From Firmicutes bacterium UBA3871 (lineage in GTDB: Bacteria > Bacillota > Clostridia > Peptostreptococcales > Anaerovoracaceae): a stretch of 9,028 bases of DNA. This document shows positions 1-6,200 of this stretch, in pieces. Every line of letters starts with the position of its first letter. Within the stretch, counting starts at the first letter, position 1. The stretch is from contig DGGP01000103.1 of the NCBI GenBank assembly GCA_002392265.1, positions 1 to 9,028 of the forward strand, written 5' to 3'. The notes below the pieces were generated by a model that saw only the letters and a program-made list of their open reading frames with translations, searched no databases and was not told the origin of the DNA. Made by a program: the position numbers and the translations under genes.

Positions 1-29
1 AGGTGCTCTACCAACTGAGCTAATCACGC
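1..29 (-). tRNA. tRNA gene, 5' part only (isotype not visible)
   Basis: Read on the minus strand from 29 down to 1, the sequence matches the first 29 nucleotides of a tRNA. It has a 7-nt acceptor strand (GCGTGAT), T8 and A9, the D-stem GCTC, a D-loop AGTTGGTA with the invariant A14, G18 G19 and A21, the closing GAGC, and then the start of the anticodon stem (CCT). The anticodon and 3' half lie beyond the window's left edge, so the amino acid cannot be assigned. It is transcribed away from the protein genes and has its own promoter at 61-89. Confidence 0.88.
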
Positions 30-60
30 ATATTCAATTGAGCCAATCGGCACAATAAGT

Positions 61-89
61 AATATAACATTGGACAAGGGTTTTGTCAA
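61..89 (-). promoter_or_regulatory. Sigma-A type promoter of the tRNA gene
   Basis: On the minus strand a perfect -35 box TTGACA occupies 89-84. A 17-base spacer follows, then a -10 box TATATT at 66-61 preceded by TGT, which makes an extended -10. Transcription would begin near 54, giving a leader of about 25 nt before the tRNA 5' end at 29. The DNA upstream of the -35 box (90-117) is made of A and T tracts, as in UP elements of stable-RNA promoters. The boxes are seen directly; activity is inferred. Confidence 0.75.
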
Positions 90-282
90 CAAGAAAAAAC
101 AACTTTTTTATAAATTTGCCCGAAATAATCCGAATTCGGAGTCGGAAACAAAAAACATACAGCCCATAGTCAACGTCACGGCTAAATTCCAAATAATCCA
201 ATTCCAAATAATCCAAATAAACGAGTAGAAAGATTACAGCCTTCACCCTCCGCAACAACCCCTCACGAACTTTTGAAAACAT
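90..282. other. Gene-free AT-rich spacer between divergent promoters
   Basis: No convincing gene lies here. The stretch separates the leftward tRNA promoter from the rightward promoter of the membrane-protein genes. It contains A6/T6 tracts (94-99 and 104-109), a 12-bp perfect palindrome TCCGAATTCGGA (129-140), and three copies of AAATAATCC, two of them within a 15-bp tandem duplication. An 86-codon minus-strand frame runs through it, but it has no recognisable protein character and overlaps the tRNA promoter. Confidence 0.6.
123..214 (+). repeat. AAATAATCC repeats with a 15-bp tandem duplication
   Basis: The 15-mer AATTCCAAATAATCC occurs twice back to back, at 185-199 and 200-214. The 9-mer AAATAATCC occurs three times, at 123-131, 191-199 and 206-214. 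The first two copies are followed by (G)AATTC. The first copy overlaps the palindrome at 129-140. The group lies about 70-160 bases upstream of the -35 box of the plus-strand promoter. A role as operator sites is possible but is only inference; slippage in AT-rich spacer DNA would explain the tandem pair equally well. Confidence 0.6.
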
Positions 283-311
283 TTGAAAAATCAAAGATTC
301 TATGGTAAAAT
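283..311 (+). promoter_or_regulatory. Sigma-A type promoter of the membrane-protein gene cluster
   Basis: The -35 box TTGAAA (283-288) is separated by 17 bases from the -10 box TAAAAT (306-311), which is preceded by TG one base upstream (303-304) as an extended -10. The predicted start of transcription is near 318, about 32 bases before the first start codon at 351. This is the only good plus-strand promoter I see before the run of closely spaced plus-strand genes, so it probably drives all of them at least in part. Confidence 0.7.
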
Positions 312-328
312 AAACTATCTATATGTAT

Positions 329-335
329 AGGGGGA
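329..335 (+). promoter_or_regulatory. Shine-Dalgarno-like site, unusually far from its start
   Basis: AGGGGGA is the only purine-rich anti-16S match upstream of the ATG at 351. The gap to the start codon is about 15 bases, longer than the 5-9 bases seen for the other genes in this window. No ATG, GTG or TTG occurs in the reading frame between this site and 351, so the long spacing suggests weak translation rather than a misplaced start. Confidence 0.45.
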
Positions 336-350
336 AAGCAACTACCGACT

Positions 351-944
351 ATGAATGACAGCTGGTTTCAAGAAATACAAGAAATACTGACAACCTACCC
401 GGACACACCTTTCGTTTTAGTGGGCGCGGTAGCGTTGATTTTTGTGTTGTGGCTAATCCTCCGAAGCGCAAAACTCTGGTACTGGAAAGTAAACGACCAC
501 AGCGAAACGCTGGAGCATATCAGCGAAACGCTTGATGAAATCCGATCAGAGCTCTGCGGAGCCGCCGAGGAAGCAGCGAAAAATAGGTCCCAGACGCCAC
601 CACAGCCACAGCCTCAGACTCCCGCCCAGCCGACAGTACTGGTTCAGTCGGGCAGTGCCACAGTGCTGGTGCAGCAGCCGGTCACGCAGACCGCGCAGGC
701 AGAGCAAGCCGCACAAGCCGCGCAGTACGCGCCGCAGCAGGCTTACAGCTCGGAGCAAGCTTCCCTGCAGCCGCAGCAGGCCGCAGAAGTACAGGCCGCA
801 AAGCCGATTGCAGATGTGATGCCGGAACAAAACAGACAGGACACCGAATTCCGCCCATTGAAATACATGACGCGGGATTGTAACAGAGATAAAACGGGAA
901 AGGTTTACACCCGAGAGGAGATAGAGGCAAGTATAAAGGCCTGA
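351..944 (+). CDS. Small single-pass membrane protein with cytosolic Q/A/P-rich tail, unknown family
   Basis: I do not recognise this 197-residue protein. Residues 1-19 are acidic. Residues 20-37 form one hydrophobic helix (FVLVGAVALIFVLWLIL), followed by a basic stretch with R38 and K41. By the positive-inside rule the N-terminus is outside and the rest is in the cytosol. Residues 45-70 are a charged, probably coiled-coil helix (ETLEHISETLDEIRSEL). Residues 75-150 are low complexity, rich in Gln, Ala and Pro, with a 12-base in-frame DNA repeat (731-742 and 770-781). The last 35 residues are ordered-looking and polar (FRPLKYMTRDC, GKVYTREEIE) and may be a small binding motif. It is first behind the promoter, 36 bases before the zinc-ribbon gene. 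Its position suggests partnership with the next two membrane proteins. The reading frame is well supported; the function is unknown. Confidence 0.85.
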   Translation: MNDSWFQEIQEILTTYPDTPFVLVGAVALIFVLWLILRSAKLWYWKVNDHSETLEHISETLDEIRSELCGAAEEAAKNRSQTPPQPQPQTPAQPTVLVQSGSATVLVQQPVTQTAQAEQAAQAAQYAPQQAYSSEQASLQPQQAAEVQAAKPIADVMPEQNRQDTEFRPLKYMTRDCNRDKTGKVYTREEIEASIKA

Positions 945-980
945 TTCCCTGATTAAAGGATTTATTGAAGGAGACAGCAA

Positions 981-3224
981 ATGTATTGCAACAAGTGTGG
1001 TAGAGCAGCCAGAAACGGAGATATATTCTGCAGCAACTGCGGCAACAGATTGCCAATAGAAGCAGATTTAAGCATACCTCAGGTTCAAAGCACATACTCA
1101 CCGGTGATGCCGCCGGGATATGAGCAGACCGTTTATGTGCAGAATCCGCAGCCTCCGCAGGAGCCGCCAAAACCGACAAAGTTCATACCTGAGTTCGAAC
1201 CTGAACCGAAAGAGCAGATGCAGCCGCATACCGAGCCGGAGCCACAGAAGCCAAAAGAAAGCGAGTTCACCTGGAATGTCGAAGATTTCAAGCGCACTCC
1301 AAAGACCAACGACGAATATGAGGTCGACTGGAAAAAGCTACAAATTTACGAAAAGCACGAGGATGGCCGCAAGACTCCGGTAATTGAACGCAAAGAGGAA
1401 ATAAAGCCGCTCACCGAAGCCGACATAAACAGAGACATGCAGCGCACCGCAGCGGCAAAAGGCTCTGCGAAAATCGAGAAGTTCTACACGTTCAACCAAA
1501 AACTCGACGAATACCAGAAGCTTCTCGACAGCGAATACGAGCGAGTAAACCGTGGCAGACAGGCCGCTGCCACACCTGCGGCCGCTGCAAAGGTTGATGA
1601 AATACAAAAGGCGATAAAGGAAGGCACCGAAATCGATTGGGACGCAATTTCTTCCAGAATCGATGTAGAGAGCATGGCAGCAATTCACAGCAAGCCGGAG
1701 CAGGAGCCAGTCGCATCACAGGAGCCGCAGACGCCGCAAAAGCAGCCTGCAGCCGCAGCGCAGCAAGAGCAAGAACAAGAGCAGCCGCGCCCGATGGCCA
1801 CAACAGAAGAACGCTTCACGGGCTTCTTTGAGGCGATAAAGAGCGGTGAGCCGGCAGTCCCTGAGGAGCCTGACGAAGAGGCGCCAAAGGAGGAAACAGG
1901 ATCAATCTTCGATCCCGTTCAGCATTTAAAGGATGCTGAGGCTGAAAGAAAATCCATCGAAGCTCAAAAGGATGAAAAGTCCGAAGCGATGAACGCCGTC
2001 ATGGATAACGAAAGCCTGATGAAGAGGTTCGATACAAAGGAGCTCGAAAAGGATGTTCTCGAGCTTGAAATAGAAAAAGAGCGCCGTCGCAGGGAAAAAG
2101 CGGCACAGCAGGCGCAAGCACAGGCCACACCAACAGAGCCGACACCGGCCGAAGCAGAACCTGCAGCTGAACCGGAGGCGCAGGCACCGGCAGCAGAGCC
2201 CGAACCTGCAGAACCGGAGGCACCTGCAGAACTCGCATCGGAAGAGCCGGCACAGGCTGAGCCCGAACCGGAGGCGCCAACAGAACCGGAGGCACCTGCT
2301 GAGCCTGAACCTACGGCTGAACCGGAGGCATCAACTGAGCCCGAGTCCGAGCCCGAACCAAATCCGTTTGACCTGATATTCGGCCATCCGGACGAGGAAT
2401 GCGGCTACGGTGATGCAGATAGCGACGACGAAGGCGCAGACGGAGAAGACGGCGAAAGAAAGGGCGGCGTGCTGAAAGCGCTTATCATAATAGCGGCAAT
2501 TCTGCTGGGTATGGAGTTGGTCCTAATAGGCGTCCAGCAGCTGATGCCGGAAAGCGGCCTTGCAAAGTTCATAAACAAAAATCTAAGCGGCATCGTTTTA
2601 CAGGTCGGTCAGTCTGAAAAGGACGAGGCGCCTGCAGACGACCAGGCGACTACCGATGCAGCAATCGAAGACGAGCAGGCAGTTAAAGAAGGGACCCCTT
2701 TCCCGCTTACACAGCTGGTTGAGCACGCAAAGAACTTTAACACGAACATCGTTACCGTAAAGGCAGATAAAAACCTTTGCTACAACCCGACGGAAACCTA
2801 CAAAGAGGAAAGAATCACAGAATCTCAGCCTCTCGAGTACAATATTTGGTACAGAGACTTGAATCAGACCCCGATTTACTCCGACATGGCGGTTGCCGAC
2901 ACGCTGGTAAAGTACAATTCGCTTTGGATTGACTATATCAACAGCGGAGACGAGACGGTATTCACGCTGATCGCTCCTGACAGCAAGGTGTATTCAAACT
3001 GCAAAAAGGCCAGTGTCGGAGCTTCCGAAAAGATTATGAAGGAACTCGCGCTCGGCGAAATCAGAGAGGTTTCCGGAGGCTTCCTCGTTTGGGACAGAGA
3101 AACCATTACGACTACTTCAAAGAAGGGCGAGATAACTACAGCAACTTATGAAATGGTTTACTATCTCGCAGATATAAACTTTGAGCTCAAGGTAGCTGAA
3201 TGCTACACACTGAGCAGTAAATAG
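981..3224 (+). CDS. Zinc-ribbon, single-pass membrane protein with external NTF2-like domain (TcaA/YvbJ-like)
   Basis: The N-terminus is a zinc ribbon with two CxxC knuckles (C3/C6 and C17/C20). Residues 25-95 are Pro/Glu-rich. Residues 95-200 contain ordered-looking motifs (FTWNVEDF, KIEKFYTFNQKLDEYQKLL) that resemble clostridial zinc-ribbon membrane proteins as I remember them. Residues 200-490 are mostly low complexity, with a Pro-Glu-Ala repeat near 380-460. One membrane helix spans about 498-518, preceded by ERK, which puts the N-terminus in the cytosol. The external C-terminal part (about 570-747) has the look of an NTF2-like fold (TLVKYNSLWIDYINSGD) and three cysteines (C600, C674, C741). 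This order matches TcaA and YvbJ of Firmicutes, which are linked to cell-envelope stress, but the linker here is far longer. AAGGAG lies 7 bases before the ATG. The next gene follows after 22 bases. Family placement is likely; the precise role is unknown. Confidence 0.88.
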   Translation: MYCNKCGRAARNGDIFCSNCGNRLPIEADLSIPQVQSTYSPVMPPGYEQTVYVQNPQPPQEPPKPTKFIPEFEPEPKEQMQPHTEPEPQKPKESEFTWNVEDFKRTPKTNDEYEVDWKKLQIYEKHEDGRKTPVIERKEEIKPLTEADINRDMQRTAAAKGSAKIEKFYTFNQKLDEYQKLLDSEYERVNRGRQAAATPAAAAKVDEIQKAIKEGTEIDWDAISSRIDVESMAAIHSKPEQEPVASQEPQTPQKQPAAAAQQEQEQEQPRPMATTEERFTGFFEAIKSGEPAVPEEPDEEAPKEETGSIFDPVQHLKDAEAERKSIEAQKDEKSEAMNAVMDNESLMKRFDTKELEKDVLELEIEKERRRREKAAQQAQAQATPTEPTPAEAEPAAEPEAQAPAAEPEPAEPEAPAELASEEPAQAEPEPEAPTEPEAPAEPEPTAEPEASTEPESEPEPNPFDLIFGHPDEECGYGDADSDDEGADGEDGERKGGVLKALIIIAAILLGMELVLIGVQQLMPESGLAKFINKNLSGIVLQVGQSEKDEAPADDQATTDAAIEDEQAVKEGTPFPLTQLVEHAKNFNTNIVTVKADKNLCYNPTETYKEERITESQPLEYNIWYRDLNQTPIYSDMAVADTLVKYNSLWIDYINSGDETVFTLIAPDSKVYSNCKKASVGASEKIMKELALGEIREVSGGFLVWDRETITTTSKKGEITTATYEMVYYLADINFELKVAECYTLSSK
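2110..2360 (+). repeat. Coding Pro-Glu-Ala repeat with six-base periodicity
   Basis: This part of the zinc-ribbon gene encodes about 80 residues of Pro, Glu and Ala in short imperfect units such as EPEAPAEPE. The 10-mer GAACCGGAGG occurs five times, starting at 2169, 2211, 2265, 2283 and 2319. The spacings are 42, 54, 18 and 36, all multiples of six, so the tract behaves like an expanded two-codon repeat. It lies on the cytosolic side, just before the membrane helix. Confidence 0.8.
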
Positions 3225-3232
3225 AGATTAAC

Positions 3233-3238
3233 GGAGGT
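3233..3238 (+). promoter_or_regulatory. Ribosome binding site selecting a TTG start
   Basis: GGAGGT stands 8 bases before TTG at 3247-3249. No ATG or GTG in the same frame has comparable placement, and the encoded N-terminus (MEQKKSGAKVK, then a membrane helix) is a typical beginning for this family. The TTG is therefore the probable start codon. Confidence 0.75.
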
Positions 3239-3246
3239 TTAGTAAT

Positions 3247-6171
3247 TTGGAACAGAAAAAAAGCGGTGCAAAGGTAAAAGTGATAATCGTTGTCCTGATT
3301 CTCCTGTTTGGACTTTTCATGACGCTGATTAACTTCATTACCGATTTCCTTTGGTTCAGAGAACTGGGGTATATCAGTGTATTCTTCACAAAGCTCTTTA
3401 CGCAGCTAAAGATAGGAATACCTGTATTTGTGGTTGTTTTGCTGCTGTCCTACATGTATCTGATGATGTTAAAGCGCGGATACTACAAAAAGGTGGCATC
3501 AAACGACACACCAAACGAAAAGATTTTCCGCCTGACAGGACTCGGCTACTCGGCAGTATTCAGTGCCATTGTAACCTACCTAAGCACAAAGAACCTTTGG
3601 TTCAAGGCGCTGGAATTCTTTAACAGCACAAAATTCGATATCGACGACCCACTCTTCGGTCACGACATTTCGTTCTACATCTTCAAGCTCGACTTCATCA
3701 AGACATTAAACGACATCCTGATGCTCGTCATCGTGGCGTTCGCTGCGCTTACCGTAGTCTACTACATGACTCTGATTTCGCTGCGCAAGCCTCAGATTTT
3801 CGAGAAAGTCGAAGACGATGGCCCTCAGTACGGCACTGACGTAGATTCCGAAGAGTACGACGAGGAAGAGCGCTTCGGCGGCAATGTTTCCTCCTTCGAG
3901 GACGCCTTCAAGAAGTTCGGCAAGAACATAGGCAAAAAGGCAGGCTCACGCAGAAAGACCAAGCAGTTCGACGACGGCAACTTCAAGCACCTTCTGAACA
4001 TCGCAAGCAAGCAGCTTACTGTGCTGGGCATCATCTTCTTCCTGATGGTGGGCATCAGCTTCTTCCTTCGCCAGTACGACCTGCTCTACTCGAGCACCGG
4101 CGTGCTGTACGGCGCAGGCTACACAGATGTAAACGTTACGCTGTGGATGTACAGAATAATTATGGGACTGGCCGTTGTTGCGGCATTCACTTTGGTGATA
4201 GGCGTATCAAAGCGAAGCGTCCTTGTTTCGCTTACAGTACCGGTACTGATGATTGCGGTAGGCCTTGTGGGAACCGGAGCGGCAGCTCTTGTGCAGAACT
4301 ACGTAGTATCGCCTGACGAAATCAACAAGGAAAGCAAGTATCTGGAAAGAAACATCGAATACACGCAGTATGCTTACGGACTCGACGAGGTTGATACGAG
4401 AAACTTTGCTTCTGTAAGCTCCCTGACTGCGACGGACATCGAAAACAATCCGGAGACTATAAACAATATTCGAATCAACGACTACGAGCCTACAAAGAAG
4501 TTCTACAACCAGACTCAGTCAATCAGACAGTACTACACCTTTAACGGTGTTGATGTCGACAGATATATGATTGACGGTGAATATACCCAGGTATTCCTCT
4601 CCGCTCGTGAAATCGACGAGAGCAAGATCAGCGAGGAATGGCTGAACAGACACCTGAAGTATACTCACGGATATGGCATCACTCTTTCAAGAGTAGACAA
4701 GATTACAGCTTCCGGCCAGCCGGATATGCTGATCCAGAACATTCCGCCGGAGTCGGATATTCCGGAGATTCAGATTACCAGACCTGAAATTTATTTCGGC
4801 GAGCTGACTGACAACTATATCCTCGTAAACACGAACGAGCAGGAATTCGACTATCCTGACGGCGCAGGCAACAAGTACAACCAGTACGACGGAACTGCGG
4901 GAATCAAGCTGAACCTGCTGAACAGATTCATGTTCACTGTCAGAGAGCAGCAGCTGAAGATTCTGGTTTCAACCAACATCACCAGCGATTCAAAGATTAT
5001 CATTAACAGAGACGTTACAAAGAGAGTCAGCACAATCATGCCTTACCTTTCATACGAAAAGGATCCGTACATGGTAACCGTTGACGGCAAGCTCTACTGG
5101 ATAATCGACGCATACACAACCAGCTCTAATTATCCTTACTCCGAGCCTTATGCAAGCGATACATCCATCAACTACGTAAGGAACTCCGTAAAGGTTGTTA
5201 TCGACGCATATAACGGTACTACGGACTACTACATCGTTGACGAAACGGATCCTATCGCGATGACAATGCAAAAGATTTACCCTGCACTGTTCAAGAGTAT
5301 AGATCAGATGCCGGAAGGACTCAGAGCTCACCTCAGATATCCTAACGCGCTCTTCTCGATTCAGGCGAGCGTATACCAGAGATACCACATGGAAGATGTT
5401 GCGGTATTCTATCAGAACGAGGATAAATGGGCAATTGCAAATGAAATCTACGGCATCACAAAGCAGCAGATGTCGCCAAACTACTACATCATGAAGCTTC
5501 CGGGCGAAACACAGGCAGAGTTTGTAAACACTATTCCTTATACGCCTATGGACAAGCAGAACATGATGTCGCTCCTCGTTGCGCGTAACGACGGCGAGCA
5601 CTACGGCGAGCTGGTTCTCTACCAGCTGCCAAAGAACAAGATTATCTACGGTCCTGAACAGATAGAGGCTCAGATTGACCAGAACACCGAGATTTCAAAG
5701 GAATTCTCACTTTGGAATTCATCCGGCTCTACCTACACCCGTGGTAACATGTTCGTAATTCCTATCGAGAACTCGCTCATCTATGTAGAGCCTGTTTATC
5801 TGGAAGCAACAAACTCCTCTATCCCTGAGGTAAAGAGAGTAATCGTTGCATATAATGACAGAATTGCATACGAAGAGACTCTCGAGGAAGCACTGATTTC
5901 CCTCTTTGGCGCAAGCGACGGCAGCAACCAGGGCACACCATCCGGCACGGACATCGAAACCCCTGAGGACGGCGGCTACAGCCAGGCACAGCTCATTGAA
6001 AAGGCCAACGAAGCCTACGCCAAGGCTGTACAGGCACAGCAAAACGGCAACTGGGCAGCTTACGGCACATATCTCGACCAGCTTCAGTCTTACCTTACGC
6101 AGCTTGCAGAAGGCGTAAGCACTGAAGAGGCCGCTGCAGAGCCGGAGACCGCAGCTGAACCTGCTGCTTAA
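3247..6171 (+). CDS. UPF0182 (COG1615) family polytopic membrane protein
   Basis: This 974-residue protein matches UPF0182, large membrane proteins of unknown function in Firmicutes, Actinobacteria and Cyanobacteria. Hydrophobic segments lie near 12-34, 56-75, 96-112, 157-178, 257-276, 303-320 and 325-349. Family hallmarks include FLWFRELGY after helix 1 and the stretch after helix 7 (NYVVSPDEINKESKYLERNI) that begins the large domain. With the basic N-terminus inside, seven helices place residues 350-974 outside. The cytosolic loop between helices 4 and 5 (about 180-256) is long: first acidic (VDSEEYDEEE), then basic (KKFGKNIGKKAGSRRK). The C-terminus carries a short helical unit (QAQLIEKANEAYAKA, NGNWAAYGTYLDQL), seen in relatives, and ends in a Glu/Pro/Ala-rich tail. 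It follows the zinc-ribbon gene by 22 bases and starts with TTG. Family assignment is strong; no biochemical role is established. Confidence 0.95.
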   Translation: MEQKKSGAKVKVIIVVLILLFGLFMTLINFITDFLWFRELGYISVFFTKLFTQLKIGIPVFVVVLLLSYMYLMMLKRGYYKKVASNDTPNEKIFRLTGLGYSAVFSAIVTYLSTKNLWFKALEFFNSTKFDIDDPLFGHDISFYIFKLDFIKTLNDILMLVIVAFAALTVVYYMTLISLRKPQIFEKVEDDGPQYGTDVDSEEYDEEERFGGNVSSFEDAFKKFGKNIGKKAGSRRKTKQFDDGNFKHLLNIASKQLTVLGIIFFLMVGISFFLRQYDLLYSSTGVLYGAGYTDVNVTLWMYRIIMGLAVVAAFTLVIGVSKRSVLVSLTVPVLMIAVGLVGTGAAALVQNYVVSPDEINKESKYLERNIEYTQYAYGLDEVDTRNFASVSSLTATDIENNPETINNIRINDYEPTKKFYNQTQSIRQYYTFNGVDVDRYMIDGEYTQVFLSAREIDESKISEEWLNRHLKYTHGYGITLSRVDKITASGQPDMLIQNIPPESDIPEIQITRPEIYFGELTDNYILVNTNEQEFDYPDGAGNKYNQYDGTAGIKLNLLNRFMFTVREQQLKILVSTNITSDSKIIINRDVTKRVSTIMPYLSYEKDPYMVTVDGKLYWIIDAYTTSSNYPYSEPYASDTSINYVRNSVKVVIDAYNGTTDYYIVDETDPIAMTMQKIYPALFKSIDQMPEGLRAHLRYPNALFSIQASVYQRYHMEDVAVFYQNEDKWAIANEIYGITKQQMSPNYYIMKLPGETQAEFVNTIPYTPMDKQNMMSLLVARNDGEHYGELVLYQLPKNKIIYGPEQIEAQIDQNTEISKEFSLWNSSGSTYTRGNMFVIPIENSLIYVEPVYLEATNSSIPEVKRVIVAYNDRIAYEETLEEALISLFGASDGSNQGTPSGTDIETPEDGGYSQAQLIEKANEAYAKAVQAQQNGNWAAYGTYLDQLQSYLTQLAEGVSTEEAAAEPETAAEPAA

Positions 6172-6190
6172 ACAAGACTAACGACTATAT

Positions 6191-6195
6191 GGAGG
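6191..6195 (+). promoter_or_regulatory. Shine-Dalgarno that favours the second of two in-frame ATGs
   Basis: GGAGG begins at the last base of an upstream ATG (6189-6191) and stands 5 bases before a second in-frame ATG (6201-6203). Nothing resembling a ribosome binding site precedes the first ATG. Initiation at 6201 is therefore better supported; starting at 6189 would only add the residues MEEN. Confidence 0.75.
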
Positions 6196-6200
6196 AAAAT

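Noticed and set aside
1..29. tRNA gene as an integration site of a mobile element
   Set aside because: No integrase, no repeated tRNA fragment and no other mobile-element signature is present; the tRNA's 3' end, where integration occurs, is outside the window.
94..109. A6/T6 inverted repeat as a possible terminator
   Set aside because: The stem would be A-T only with a 4-base loop, so it is too weak; it fits better as the AT-rich region upstream of the tRNA promoter.
34..294. 86-codon open frame on the minus strand
   Set aside because: It overlaps the tRNA promoter, lacks a ribosome binding site and has no protein-family character; its internal repeat (LDYLE twice) is just the 15-bp DNA duplication read through.
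315..330. CTAT...ATAG inverted repeat near the predicted transcription start
   Set aside because: Only four bases match on each side in AT-rich DNA; this is expected by chance.
546..1179. Two long minus-strand frames (144 and 165 codons) opposite the first two genes
   Set aside because: They lie antisense to well-supported genes with good ribosome binding sites, and their Cys/Leu/Arg-rich composition reflects GC-rich codons of the sense strand.
5050..5601. 183-codon minus-strand frame inside the UPF0182 gene
   Set aside because: It is antisense to a conserved part of a recognised family and has no start context or known motif.
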